This document shows, in pieces, positions 33,333 to 42,057 of a stretch of 64,000 nucleotides of DNA. The translations under genes and the position numbers were made by a program. Source of the DNA: Mycobacterium sp. MBM (lineage in GTDB: Bacteria; Actinomycetota; Actinomycetes; Mycobacteriales; Mycobacteriaceae); contig JAKJHY010000026.1 of the NCBI GenBank assembly GCA_021648845.1, positions 1 to 64,000 of the forward strand. Reading direction: 5' to 3'. The notes under the pieces are model-generated. The model saw only the letters and a list, made by a program, of their open reading frames with translations. It had not been told where the DNA came from and made no database searches. The number at the start of each line of letters is the position of its first letter. Position 1 is the stretch's first letter.

Positions 33333-34231
33333 AGCTGAAGCAGACCGAGCGCCTCCCAGCCGAACAATTCCGGAACCTCCACCTGCGGATAGTGCCCGAC
33401 ATCGGCCAACTCGACCACCGGGGCCGCCGGGCGCAGTTCACACAGACCGGCCAGGACATTGACCGTCGCCACCGGATCCTGCAGTCCCCACAAGAATCCC
33501 AGCGGTTTCTGCCACGTACTGATCGCCCCGTGCCAGCGCGCGGCATAACGTACCCGCTCGTCGAGATATGCGCACAACAGGTGCATGATGCGGTGACCGT
33601 CGTTGTGCGACAGCAGGGCCCACTGCGCCTGCGCCTCCTGCGGCGTCAGCGGGTGCGCGGCACTGAACAGCCGGCCGAAGCCACGCACGAATCCGGCCCG
33701 GCCGGTCAGCCGGGACAGCACGGGGCCCAGCGGTCCGCGCAGCACCTTCTGCGAGGGGCGCAGACTGGCCCGTTCCAGGATGACACTGCCGTTGGTCAAC
33801 ACGGCCGAACGCAAATCGAAGGGCAACTGCCCGTCGACATCGCGGGCCAGCAGCTCAGTGGCCACCGAGGTGCCCATATCGTGGGCGACCATCGAGACCG
33901 GTCCGGTGGTGGTCTGCGCCAACACCTCCTGCACCAGGTCGGCCTGCTCCAGCAGGCTGTACCGGTACGGACTGCGCCGATTCCCTGGTCGCTGCGCTGT
34001 TGCCCACCGAGGCTTGTCCGACAGACCGAAGCCCAGGAAATCCATCGTCACCCATGGCCGCCCGCCCAGTGCGCCGACCACGTTGCGGTAGTCGAAGGAG
34101 CTCGACGGAAACCCGTGCAGCAGAAGGACCGTCGGCCCCGTACCGGGCGCGGACCGGACGAACAGCGAACCGGCCGAGGTGTTCAGGAAGCGGCCGCCAT
34201 CGGCCCAGGTCTGCACATCTGCGGGTAGCAC
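33329..34231 (-). CDS. Alpha/beta hydrolase (LipZ/Rv1834-like)
   Basis: A 300-residue alpha/beta hydrolase. LLLHGFPSSSFDYRNV near residues 36-51 supplies the oxyanion hole. The nucleophile elbow reads MVAHDMGTSVA near 113-123, so the nucleophile is Asp as in epoxide hydrolases and haloalkane dehalogenases rather than Ser. LWGLQDPVATV near 249 and DVGHYPQVEVPE near 277 give the acid and the base. The substrate is unknown. The GTG start at 34231 has TAACCT 6 bases upstream on the minus strand, so it can be transcribed as a leaderless mRNA from inside the end of gcvP. It overlaps the phosphoesterase gene. Confidence 0.85.
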   Translation of the reverse strand: MLPADVQTWADGGRFLNTSAGSLFVRSAPGTGPTVLLLHGFPSSSFDYRNVVGALGGRPWVTMDFLGFGLSDKPRWATAQRPGNRRSPYRYSLLEQADLVQEVLAQTTTGPVSMVAHDMGTSVATELLARDVDGQLPFDLRSAVLTNGSVILERASLRPSQKVLRGPLGPVLSRLTGRAGFVRGFGRLFSAAHPLTPQEAQAQWALLSHNDGHRIMHLLCAYLDERVRYAARWHGAISTWQKPLGFLWGLQDPVATVNVLAGLCELRPAAPVVELADVGHYPQVEVPELFGWEALGLLQL

Positions 34232-34237
34232 CGGGTC

Positions 34238-34243
34238 AGGTTA
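34238..34243 (-). promoter_or_regulatory. Leaderless -10 element of the hydrolase gene, over the gcvP stop
   Basis: On the minus strand TAACCT lies exactly 6 bases before the GTG at 34231. It overlaps the TAA stop codon of gcvP (34243-34241). This would give the hydrolase and phosphoesterase genes expression independent of the glycine riboswitch. Confidence 0.45.
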
Positions 34244-37069
34244 GGCGAAGGCCTCCACCGGCGGGCACGAACAGACCAGATTGCGGTCCCCGTAGGCGGC
34301 GTCGATCCGGCGCACCGGCGGCCACACCTTCGGCCGGAAACCCTTGCCCAGTGGGTAGGCGGCCTGCTCGCGGGTGTACGGATGCTCCCACTTCTCGACC
34401 AGCAGCGAGTCCGCGGTGTGCGGGGCGCCGCGCAGCGGATTGTCCTCGACCGGCCATTCCCCCGTGCCGACCCTGTCGATTTCGGCCTTGATGGCGATCA
34501 TCGCATCGCAGAACGCGTCGACCTCGGCCAGGCTCTCACTCTCGGTGGGCTCCACCATCAGCGTGCCGGCCACCGGGAAGCTCATGGTCGGCGCGTGGAA
34601 ACCGAAGTCCGCCAACCGCTTCGCCACATCGTCGACGGTGACGCCGGTCGCCTTTGTGATGCCGTTGAGGTCGAGGATGCACTCATGGGCGACCATGCCG
34701 TTCTCACCGGTATAGAGCACCGGGAAGTACTCGTCGAGGCGGCGGGCCACATAGTTCGCCGAGGCGATCGCGGTCAGTGACGCCGCCCGCAATCCGGCCC
34801 CGCCCATCATCCGGATGTAGGTCCAGGTGATCGGCAGGATGGACGCCGACCCGTACGGGGCGGCCGACACCGTGTAGCGGTCGCCGAGTTCGTCGGCCAG
34901 CGGATGGCCGGGCAGATACGGCGCCAGGTGGCTGCGCACCGCCACCGGCCCGACACCCGGGCCGCCGCCGCCGTGCGGGATGCAGAACGTCTTGTGCAGG
35001 TTCAGATGGCTGACGTCGCCGCCGAAGCGGCCCGGCCGGGCCAGGCCGACCAGCGCGTTGAGGTTGGCACCGTCGACATAGACCTGACCGCCCGCATCAT
35101 GCACCGCGGCACAGATGTCGGCGACGTCGTGCTCGTACACCCCGTGCGCCGACGGGTAGGTGATCATCAGCGCGGCCAGACGCTCGGCATGCTCGGACAC
35201 CTTGGCGCGCAGGTCATCCAGGTCGACGTCACCATTGGCGCGGCATTTCACCACCACCACCCGCATCCCGACCAGCGCCGCCGAGGCGGCGTTGGTGCCG
35301 TGCGCACTGGACGGGATCAGGCAGACGTCACGTTCGGTCTGGCCGTTGGCCCGGTGGTAAGCCTGGATGGCGAGCAGCCCGGCGTACTCCCCCTGCGAGC
35401 CGGCGTTGGGCTGCAACGAGATCTCGTCGTAGCCGGTGATCCCGGTCAGCCAGGTCTGCAGGTCGGCGATCAGCCGGCGCAGCCCCGGATTGTCCGATGC
35501 CGGGGCGAACGGATGCTGCGCGGCGAACTCCGGCCAGGTGATCGGCTCCATCTCGGCGGCCGCGTTGAGCTTCATCGTGCACGAACCCAGCGGGATCATG
35601 CTGCGGTCCAGCGCAATGTCCTTATCGGCCAGCGAGCGCAGGTACCGCATCATCGAGGTCTCGGTGCGGTACAGGTGAAACGCCGGGTGGGTCAGGAATT
35701 CCGATGTCCGGGTGGCGATATCGACGCCGGCGGGCTGGGCGGGCGTCACCGCGAACGCCGCCAGCACGGCCGCGACATGCGCGTCGGTGGTGGCCTCGTC
35801 ACAGGCCACCGACACGTGGTCGGCGTCGACGCGCCACAGGTTGATACCGGCGGATTTGGCGGCCGCCACGACATCATCCGCACGGCCGGGCACGTGCGCC
35901 AGCACGGTGTCGAAGAACGTCTGGTGCACCAGCGAATCGCCCAGGGCCGCACCGATCTTCTCGGCCTGGCCGTGCACCCGGCGGGCGATCGCCGTCAATC
36001 CGGCCCCACCGTGGTAGCTGGCGTACATGGCGGCCATCACGGCCAACAGCACCTGCGCGGTGCAGATATTGCTGGTCGCCTTGTCCCGGCGGATGTGCTG
36101 TTCGCGGGTCTGCAGGCTCAGCCGGTAGGCCGGCGTGCCGTCGGCGTCGAGCGAGACCCCGACCAGCCGCCCCGGCAGCTGGCGGGCATGCTTGGTGTGC
36201 ACGGCCAGGTAGCCGGCGTGCGGGCCGCCGAATCCCATCGGCACACCGAAACGCTGGGTGGTGCCGAAGGCGACGTCGGCGCCGAAGTCACCGGGCGGGG
36301 TGATCAGGGTGGCGGCCAGCAGGTCGGCGCCGACCGCGACCAGCGCGCCACGCTCATGGGCCTGCTCGACCAGCGCGCTCCAGTCGTGCACGCGTCCGCT
36401 CGCGCCGGGCAGCTGGACGATGACGCCGAAGAAGTCGCCGTCGGGCAGGCCGTCACGCAGGTCGGCGGTCACGATCTCGATGCCGAGTGGCTCGGCGCGG
36501 GTGGCGATCACCGCCGCGGTCTGGGCGTACACGTCGGCATCGACCACCAGACGGTTCGACGGCCCCTTGACCGCGCGATGCATCAACGTCATCGCCTCTG
36601 CGGCGGCGGTGCCCTCGTCGAGCATGGAGGCGTTCGCCACATCGAGCCCGGTCAGATCGCTGACCATGGTCTGGAAGTTCAGCAGCGCCTCCAGCCGGCC
36701 CTGGCTGATCTCGGGCTGGTACGGCGTGTAGGCCGTGTACCAGGCGGGGTTCTCCAGGATGTTGCGCTTGAGGACCGGCGGGGTCAGCGTGTCGAAATAG
36801 CCCTGGCCGATCATCGAGACGGCGACGGTGTTGGAGTCGGCCAGCGCGCGCAGTTCGGCGAGCGCCTCCTCCTCGGTCGCGGCCGGCGGCAGGTGTTCCA
36901 GCCCGGGTGCCAGACCGTTGCCGTCCACCGCGTCCAGGATGCCCGCCGGCAACGCTTTTTCGGCCAACTCATCGAGCGAGCCCACACCGATGACGCCCAG
37001 CATGGTGGCGATGGCATCGGCGTCGGGCCCGATATGGCGGCCGACAAAGCCGGAATGGTCAACAGACAC
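34241..37069 (-). CDS. gcvP: Glycine dehydrogenase (decarboxylating), P-protein
   Basis: A 942-residue PLP enzyme of the glycine cleavage system that decarboxylates glycine and transfers the aminomethyl group to lipoyl-GcvH. The N-terminal half has FVGRHIGP, MIGQGYFDT, PAWYTAYTPYQPEISQGRLE and the C-terminal half LGSCTMKLNAAAEM. The PLP Lys lies in HLNLHKTFCIPHGGGGPG near residue 693. This is the fused long form (Rv1832, also called gcvB in M. tuberculosis). It starts at GTG with AGGGGAG upstream and is preceded by a tandem glycine riboswitch 42 bases away. GcvH is encoded 5.6 kb away in another operon; gcvT is not in the window. Confidence 0.96.
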   Translation of the reverse strand: MSVDHSGFVGRHIGPDADAIATMLGVIGVGSLDELAEKALPAGILDAVDGNGLAPGLEHLPPAATEEEALAELRALADSNTVAVSMIGQGYFDTLTPPVLKRNILENPAWYTAYTPYQPEISQGRLEALLNFQTMVSDLTGLDVANASMLDEGTAAAEAMTLMHRAVKGPSNRLVVDADVYAQTAAVIATRAEPLGIEIVTADLRDGLPDGDFFGVIVQLPGASGRVHDWSALVEQAHERGALVAVGADLLAATLITPPGDFGADVAFGTTQRFGVPMGFGGPHAGYLAVHTKHARQLPGRLVGVSLDADGTPAYRLSLQTREQHIRRDKATSNICTAQVLLAVMAAMYASYHGGAGLTAIARRVHGQAEKIGAALGDSLVHQTFFDTVLAHVPGRADDVVAAAKSAGINLWRVDADHVSVACDEATTDAHVAAVLAAFAVTPAQPAGVDIATRTSEFLTHPAFHLYRTETSMMRYLRSLADKDIALDRSMIPLGSCTMKLNAAAEMEPITWPEFAAQHPFAPASDNPGLRRLIADLQTWLTGITGYDEISLQPNAGSQGEYAGLLAIQAYHRANGQTERDVCLIPSSAHGTNAASAALVGMRVVVVKCRANGDVDLDDLRAKVSEHAERLAALMITYPSAHGVYEHDVADICAAVHDAGGQVYVDGANLNALVGLARPGRFGGDVSHLNLHKTFCIPHGGGGPGVGPVAVRSHLAPYLPGHPLADELGDRYTVSAAPYGSASILPITWTYIRMMGGAGLRAASLTAIASANYVARRLDEYFPVLYTGENGMVAHECILDLNGITKATGVTVDDVAKRLADFGFHAPTMSFPVAGTLMVEPTESESLAEVDAFCDAMIAIKAEIDRVGTGEWPVEDNPLRGAPHTADSLLVEKWEHPYTREQAAYPLGKGFRPKVWPPVRRIDAAYGDRNLVCSCPPVEAFA

Positions 37070-37111
37070 GAGATCTCCCCTGGTCGAGGGCGCACACAGC
37101 CAGTCCCTCTC

Positions 37112-37290
37112 CCTCTGTCGGGGCGCCTGAGAGATTCAGCCGTACCGGCCTTTCCCCATGGGCGGGTGCACGCAGCACCGCTTTCCAGAGGCATCGTGGC
37201 CGTGCGCGGTCCTGGGTGCCTGAGAGGTTGACGGAGAGGTATTGCTCCTTCGGCGCCCGTGACTGGCCGTCACGGAGCTCTCCCGCGCAC
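37112..37290 (-). promoter_or_regulatory. Tandem glycine riboswitch upstream of gcvP
   Basis: Read on the minus strand. Aptamer I (37290-37202) is closed by GTGCGC/GCGCAC and contains GGGAGAGCTCCG and CAACCTCTCAGGCACC. A 10-base linker follows. Aptamer II (37191-37112) is closed by CCTCTG/CAGAGG and contains GAATCTCTCAGGCGCC. The paired CTCTCAGGC signatures and the short linker are diagnostic. The element lies in the gcvP leader and should switch gcvP on when glycine is abundant. Confidence 0.93.
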
Positions 37291-37309
37291 GGGCGATGCG
37301 GTGCCGATT

Positions 37310-39730
37310 CTACCGCTCGAGCCCAGCTGGCGCGGTCGCGGCTGGGCTCGGGTCGGCGGGTTGCGCTTCGGCGGTGCGTTGCCTGAGGGCTTCGGCGGCG
37401 CCGATATCGCCACGCAGCAGCGCCGGGGGTGCCGTGGTGTCGTCTCCCACGGCCAGCGCGATGAACCGCCGTCGGGTGCGGCGAACCAGTAGGCGCAGGC
37501 AGCGGCCGAGGATACGGACCCGCAACGTCTCTTTCGGTCCCTCCCGCGGCGGCCACTCCGGAGCGAGCGCAATCCAGACCCAGCGCGCCACCTTCGCAGC
37601 GCCGCCACCGGGGTTGACCAGGTCGCAGATGGTCCTCAGCAACGACTGGATCGACCTCCCACCGTCTGATCGATACATCGTCGCCAGCAGCGCCTGCGGG
37701 CTCGCTGTGTAGACGGCGTGCGCGCCGTCGACGACATCGGAGTGGGTGCGGTTTTCGGACTCGAGAATGGCCTCCAGCAGCTCCTTCTGCAGCGACTCGC
37801 GAACCGATTTCGGCACTCTTGCGTGCTTCAACAGCCGAGTACTGAGCTGGCTGGCTCCGTCGATTCGCCCCCAGAGCCAGTCGTGCTCCCTGGCCTCGGG
37901 GCTCGAGAACGCACCGAAATGGCCCCACCGCTCGCCATAGAGCTTCTTCTGGTACCAATCCATCTTGCCCTGGACGGCTCCGACGTCGACAAGTGACGGC
38001 GCGGCCGGTGTCAGGTTCTGGTAGTGCAGCCTGGGAGCGTTGAACTCGCTTGCCGTCCAACCGAATACGCCACTGATGACCTCCAGATCGAGCGCGAGCT
38101 GAATGAGCTCGGATCCGGTGACCCCGGAAAAATGTGCGGAGAAGGCGTCGGCAGTGCCGTCGATCAGCTCATGAAGGCGCCGCGCCGCCCCGCCGGGCGA
38201 ACCGTAGAAATCGCGGAGAGCGGCTTGTTGCATTTCCTCGGTCATCGGGGATTGGTCCCCGGAAGTTGACGCCACCAGTGTCGACCACAGCTCCTCGGCC
38301 TGCGCCCGTGCGGAGTCGGCCACCTCAACGAGCGCGTCTAAGTCGACACCGTCGGTTGCTGCCACAGCGATATCGGACAGCGCGAGAGCCCACCACCGGA
38401 GAACCCGCGCCGCGGCGGGCACCCCCCAGCGCCACACCCCGTCGGTCGATGCCTCCATCGACGACGGCATGCCGGGCCCGTCGGTGGGTACCGCGCCGCC
38501 CTGTGTGTCCGGGGGCGCGAGCGGGGACACGTTGAGCCCGGAACGCGCCAGCCGTGACTTCTTCTCGGCAATGGCCCGGTTTCGTAGGTAGTGACTGAAC
38601 AAGACAGTCGCCGCGGCGTGCCACTCCGTACGCTGCTGCAGGCTGACGCGGTCCGGGTCGGAAAGGTAATCCCTCAGCAGGATGAACGGTTCGGCCTCGT
38701 AGAGCGCCATCCGTCCGAATATGTCGCTCAACGCATCTCGGTCCAGCCGCTCGTCGGGCTCTCTCATCGCCGCGAAGACCCACCCCGCGGTGGTGGTCAA
38801 TTTGGGCGGTATCCGGGGTCCACCATCGCTGCGTTGCCGGGGAACTCCCGGGGTAATGTAGAGAACGGTCCGCTCCACGGCGCGGACCGAGCACGACTCG
38901 ACGAGATCACGCAATGCCGGTTCGAAAGGCGCATTGTCGAGCAGCCCGCCATCGGCCAGCCAACACGCATCCTCAACCCCGTCGTCCGCGCCGATGCGTA
39001 ATGCCGACAGCTCCGCGCTCTCCCATACCGGCTCGAAGGCCACCGGAAACGAGGCCGAGGCCCGCGCTCCCAACGCCAGGGCCTCTGGGAAATCGTCGAA
39101 GTCGTTGCGGGTCGGGGCGTGGCCATCCGTGCCTGGGCCCACTTCCTCGGCAGGCTCTCGCCGGAATCGGTACAGCCGCCTGCCATCGACGGTCCGCATG
39201 ACGGCGCCATCCTCGAGAAGTAGCTCCGTCGGGGGGCTGTTGAGCGCGGTAGCCGTCAGCACCAGTGCGCATGGCCGGGCCTGGATACCGGGCGCCGGTG
39301 TGATGTCGGCCAGCGTGCCGACCACCTGGTCGTGGAAATAGCCACCGTCCAAGATCGACTGACATCCCGCCGAGTCGGCGCGCGTCAGTCGCCCCTCGCT
39401 CAGCGACGCCACCTCTTTCCACATCGCGCGCATATCGGGAAGATCGGCGCCGCGGGCGATGGCAGTCGCCAGCACTGCGCCATTGAGCCCGCCGGCGCTG
39501 GTGCCGGCAATGATGTCGATCATGACCGTGGCATCGATCTCGTCGAGGATTCTGCGCCACGCTCGGAGCACACGCGAGGTCGAGCCCTTCGGTGTGAGTT
39601 CGGAGGCCAGCCGCACAGAATTCAGCTCGTGAGCTACACCACCCATCCAAACCGCAAGGCTCACACCACCGTTCAGCACCAGTGCATAACGCAGGTCTTT
39701 CGGCACATCCCCCCCGATCGGTGCGCTCAC
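37310..39730 (-). CDS. Large patatin-like phospholipase domain protein
   Basis: An 806-residue protein. The patatin domain occupies about residues 1-330: the oxyanion loop is ALVLNGGVSLAVWMGGV near 13-29, the Ser nucleophile is in DIIAGTSAGGLNGA near residue 75, and the catalytic Asp is in WLADGGLLDNAPFEP near 259. The remaining 470 residues are helical and fit the DUF3376 extension of actinobacterial patatin-like proteins. Patatins hydrolyse acyl lipids. There is no signal peptide. The GTG at 39730 has GGAGG unusually close. M. tuberculosis has no equivalent between gcvB and Rv1830 that I recall, and base composition is a little less GC-rich than the neighbours, so it may be an insertion. 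Confidence 0.82.
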   Translation of the reverse strand: MSAPIGGDVPKDLRYALVLNGGVSLAVWMGGVAHELNSVRLASELTPKGSTSRVLRAWRRILDEIDATVMIDIIAGTSAGGLNGAVLATAIARGADLPDMRAMWKEVASLSEGRLTRADSAGCQSILDGGYFHDQVVGTLADITPAPGIQARPCALVLTATALNSPPTELLLEDGAVMRTVDGRRLYRFRREPAEEVGPGTDGHAPTRNDFDDFPEALALGARASASFPVAFEPVWESAELSALRIGADDGVEDACWLADGGLLDNAPFEPALRDLVESCSVRAVERTVLYITPGVPRQRSDGGPRIPPKLTTTAGWVFAAMREPDERLDRDALSDIFGRMALYEAEPFILLRDYLSDPDRVSLQQRTEWHAAATVLFSHYLRNRAIAEKKSRLARSGLNVSPLAPPDTQGGAVPTDGPGMPSSMEASTDGVWRWGVPAAARVLRWWALALSDIAVAATDGVDLDALVEVADSARAQAEELWSTLVASTSGDQSPMTEEMQQAALRDFYGSPGGAARRLHELIDGTADAFSAHFSGVTGSELIQLALDLEVISGVFGWTASEFNAPRLHYQNLTPAAPSLVDVGAVQGKMDWYQKKLYGERWGHFGAFSSPEAREHDWLWGRIDGASQLSTRLLKHARVPKSVRESLQKELLEAILESENRTHSDVVDGAHAVYTASPQALLATMYRSDGGRSIQSLLRTICDLVNPGGGAAKVARWVWIALAPEWPPREGPKETLRVRILGRCLRLLVRRTRRRFIALAVGDDTTAPPALLRGDIGAAEALRQRTAEAQPADPSPAATAPAGLER

Positions 39731-39872
39731 GTCCTCCGTCGCAGCTTAACTTCGCCACCGCGCACCGGGGTATCCGCTGCTCAGCCGACAGGTACGGTCC
39801 GAAAACGTGGATGGAGGGCGTCGGCAGGCACCGGGCCCACACGTGAGCTTGACGTCATCGGACGCGCACAGC

Positions 39873-39895
39873 AAAAAGGGCCGCCGCGGCGGCCC
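39873..39895 (-). terminator. Intrinsic terminator of the mcdR transcript
   Basis: On the minus strand the 18-base perfect palindrome GGGCCGCCGCGGCGGCCC (39895-39878) is followed at once by TTTTTGC (39877 onward), 15 bases after the mcdR stop. This is a textbook factor-independent terminator and ends the long minus-strand operon. Confidence 0.85.
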
Positions 39896-39910
39896 TCTCT
39901 GTCCTCGGTG

Positions 39911-40534
39911 TCAGCCGATCTTGCGGTCGCGCGTCTTGCGCCGCGACGCCAATTCGTCCTCCGGCGCGGCGATCGACTCGCCGCCGTCGGCCCGTTCGCC
40001 CGGGAAGTCGGCGATCGCCCCGGTCAGCTCCCGCATGGCACCCGACACGGCGATCCCGAACACGCCCTGCCCGCCCTGCAGCAGATCGACGACCTCTTCG
40101 GCGGAGGTGCACTCGTACACCGTGGTCCCGTCGGAGAACAGCGTGATGTTGGCGAGGTCCTGCACACCGCGCTGACGCAGGTGATCCACTGCGACGCGGA
40201 TGTTGTGCAGCGAGATACCGGTGTCGAGGAGGCGTTTGACAATCTTGAGGACCAGGACGTCCTTGAACGAGTACAGCCGTTGGCTGCCCGATCCGGCGGC
40301 ACCGCGGATCGACGGTACGACCAGCGAGGTGCGCGCCCAGTAGTCCAGCTGGCGGTAGGTGATGCCGGCGATCTGGCAGGCGCTGGGCCCGCGATATCCG
40401 ACCAATTCGTCCGGGATGGAATCATCCGGGAAGAGACCGCCCTGCACGGGTTCGCCGGGTGCGCTGCTCACGGGCGGTGTGGCACCGCCGGCCGAAGACA
40501 GATCCAACTCCCCCTGATGTGGCGTGTCGCCCAC
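39911..40534 (-). CDS. mcdR: MerR family regulator McdR (Rv1830 orthologue)
   Basis: A 207-residue MerR-type regulator. An acidic, disordered N-terminus of about 43 residues precedes the winged-helix domain with GPSACQIAGITYRQLDYWARTSLVVPSIR near residues 49-77 and RLYSFKDVLVLKIVKRLLDTGISLHNIRVAVDHL near 87-120. The C-terminal half carries TLFSDGTTVYECTSAEEVVDLLQGGQGVFGIAV, a small domain shared by Rv1830 proteins and possibly a ligand or dimer module. Rv1830 is reported to influence cell division in mycobacteria. It starts at GTG with GAGAGGA upstream. A 28-base dyad lies 60 bases upstream and a strong terminator follows. Confidence 0.88.
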   Translation of the reverse strand: MGDTPHQGELDLSSAGGATPPVSSAPGEPVQGGLFPDDSIPDELVGYRGPSACQIAGITYRQLDYWARTSLVVPSIRGAAGSGSQRLYSFKDVLVLKIVKRLLDTGISLHNIRVAVDHLRQRGVQDLANITLFSDGTTVYECTSAEEVVDLLQGGQGVFGIAVSGAMRELTGAIADFPGERADGGESIAAPEDELASRRKTRDRKIG

Positions 40535-40594
40535 AGTCCATCCTCTCGCCGTCGCCCCCGGGCCCGTGACCCAACCGCGTCACGTCCGAGTTCG

Positions 40595-40622
40595 AATGTG
40601 TCGAGCATACGCTCAACACATT
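40595..40622. promoter_or_regulatory. Long dyad upstream of mcdR
   Basis: The left arm AATGTGTCGAGC (40595-40606) and the right arm GCTCAACACATT (40611-40622) pair at 11 of 12 positions across a 4-base spacer. It lies 61-88 bases before the mcdR GTG inside a 212-base gap. Long dyads are typical of MerR-family operators, so autoregulation by McdR, or control by the neighbouring FtsR, is a reasonable guess. Confidence 0.55.
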
Positions 40623-40746
40623 GCTGCTACTGCTCGTCGTCAATCAAAATTATGGCCGTCCGTCTGCCGTCCGGGTCACACTCGACGCGCGTGTCGACCT
40701 CACGAGACGCATCCGTGATCTTGACCGCCATCCGGGCCCGGCCCCG

Positions 40747-41241
40747 TCAGGTCGCCTTGAAATCGTCGGGTGACACGCTGTCGAGGAACTCCTTGAACTT
40801 CTCCACCTCGTCCTCGCGGACCGGCCCGTCGGCGTCCTCGTCGGTCTCGTCCGGGATCAGCAGCCCGGCCTCGGCCAACACGGCTTCCTCCACGAAGATC
40901 GGCACCCCGACGCGCAGCGCGATGGCCACCGAATCCGAGGGACGCGCCGAGACCTTGATATCGCGGTCGAAGATCAGGTCGGCGTAGAACGTGCCCTCCT
41001 GCAGGTCGACGATGCGCACCTCTTTGAGCGAATGGCCCAGCGCGGCAATCAGATCTCTGATGAGGTCATGGGTGAGCGGGCGCGGCGCCTCGACACCCTG
41101 CTGTTCTTGCGCGATGGCGGCAGCCTCGGCCTGACCGATCCAGATCGGCAGGTAACGGTCGCCGTTGGACTCGCGCAGCAACAGCACAGGCTGATTCTGG
41201 GGCTGTTCCACGCGAATTCCGACTACCCGAACCTCACCCAT
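40747..41241 (-). CDS. Bifunctional nuclease family protein (Rv1829-like, DUF151)
   Basis: A 164-residue protein, the same length as Rv1829. The DUF151 (BFN) domain has VRVVGIRVEQPQNQPVLLLRE near residues 4-24, YLPIWIGQAEAAAIA near 30-44, RPLTHDLIRDLI near 54-65 and SARPSDSVAIALRVGVPIFV near 102-121. An acidic C-terminal tail follows. Plant members were described as having DNase and RNase activity; the bacterial function is unproven. The ATG at 41241 (GGAGG upstream) is preferred to the longer ORF. It sits between ftsR and mcdR. Confidence 0.85.
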   Translation of the reverse strand: MGEVRVVGIRVEQPQNQPVLLLRESNGDRYLPIWIGQAEAAAIAQEQQGVEAPRPLTHDLIRDLIAALGHSLKEVRIVDLQEGTFYADLIFDRDIKVSARPSDSVAIALRVGVPIFVEEAVLAEAGLLIPDETDEDADGPVREDEVEKFKEFLDSVSPDDFKAT

Positions 41242-41287
41242 CAGCGCCTGCCCTCCGCTACGAAGCCGTCCAGGCAAAGTCTAGTCC

Positions 41288-42031
41288 TCAACGATCGAGA
41301 ACGTCTCGCACTGCGGACTTGATCAGCGACGTGTGCAGGGTGATCGCCAGAGCCGCCACCTCACGGGCCAGATCATCTGCACGGTCGCGGGAACCCGCGC
41401 GGCGCGACTTGTCCACCGGCCCGGCAATCTGCGCGATCAGGTCGGACTGCCGGTCGGCCGCCGAGCGAAAGGCCCGTAGATGCCGCGGCTCGACACCGTA
41501 GTCGGCCAACGCCCGCGCGCACTGGGCGATGGTGACCGAATGTTCGTCGAACAACCCGCCCGGGCCCGGCTTGATGACGCCGGCCGCGACCAGCGCCGCC
41601 AGCAGCGGGCCGTCCACACCCGAGCGGGACAGCAGATCCTCACGGCTGAACCGAACCTGTGCCGGTGCCACCGCCGACGTGCCCGCGCCATCGGTGTCCG
41701 CATCGCGCTCGCCGGTGATCTGTACCAGTCGCGGCACGGTGTAGGCGGAGCCGAGAGTGGGCAACTCACCGTCGGGCTGTGCATCCAACTGGGCCTTGAT
41801 GACCTTCAGCGGCAGATACTGGTCCCGCTGGGCGGTCAGCACGAACCGCAGCCGCGCACAATCGTAGGCAGTGAACCGGCGGTAGCCGGCGGCTGAACGC
41901 TGCGGGGTGACCAGACCCTCGGCCTCCAGGAACCGGATCTTGGAGATCGTGACGTCCGGGAAGTCCGGGCGCAGCACGTCCAGCACCGCTCCGATGGACA
42001 TCCCGGCGGGCGCCGGTTCGGCCTGGGTCAT
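41288..42031 (-). CDS. ftsR: MerR family regulator FtsR (Rv1828 orthologue)
   Basis: A 247-residue MerR-type regulator. The DNA-binding domain is SIGAVLDVLRPDFPDVTISKIRFLEAEGLVTPQRSAAGYRRF near residues 12-53, with the wing and LRFVLTAQRDQYLPLKVIKAQLDA after it. The C-terminal part (FSREDLLSRSGVDGPLLAALVAAGVI, DYGVEPRHLRAFRSAADR) is a second helical module typical of this group. In Corynebacterium the orthologue FtsR activates ftsZ, and M. tuberculosis Rv1828 has been studied structurally. It follows garA by 26 bases with GAGGA 5 bases before the ATG. Confidence 0.9.
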   Translation of the reverse strand: MTQAEPAPAGMSIGAVLDVLRPDFPDVTISKIRFLEAEGLVTPQRSAAGYRRFTAYDCARLRFVLTAQRDQYLPLKVIKAQLDAQPDGELPTLGSAYTVPRLVQITGERDADTDGAGTSAVAPAQVRFSREDLLSRSGVDGPLLAALVAAGVIKPGPGGLFDEHSVTIAQCARALADYGVEPRHLRAFRSAADRQSDLIAQIAGPVDKSRRAGSRDRADDLAREVAALAITLHTSLIKSAVRDVLDR

Positions 42032-42057
42032 CTAGTCCTCGCGGGTGCGCTCCGCAG

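Noticed and set aside
34904..37231. 775-residue plus-strand open frame opposite gcvP
   Set aside because: Antisense shadow of gcvP and of the riboswitch; no start signal and no recognisable domain.
37059..38060. 333-residue minus-strand open frame over the riboswitch
   Set aside because: It overlaps the patatin gene and the structured leader in another frame; the product is Arg-rich without motifs.
37310..39730. Patatin as part of a CBASS-type or other phage-defence system
   Set aside because: No nucleotide cyclase, CD-NTase-associated gene, toxin partner or mobile element is adjacent; the flanks are housekeeping genes.
40580..40630. tRNA T-loop-like GTTCGAAT in the mcdR upstream gap
   Set aside because: The flanking bases do not form a 5-base T stem, and no acceptor or anticodon arm can be built around it.
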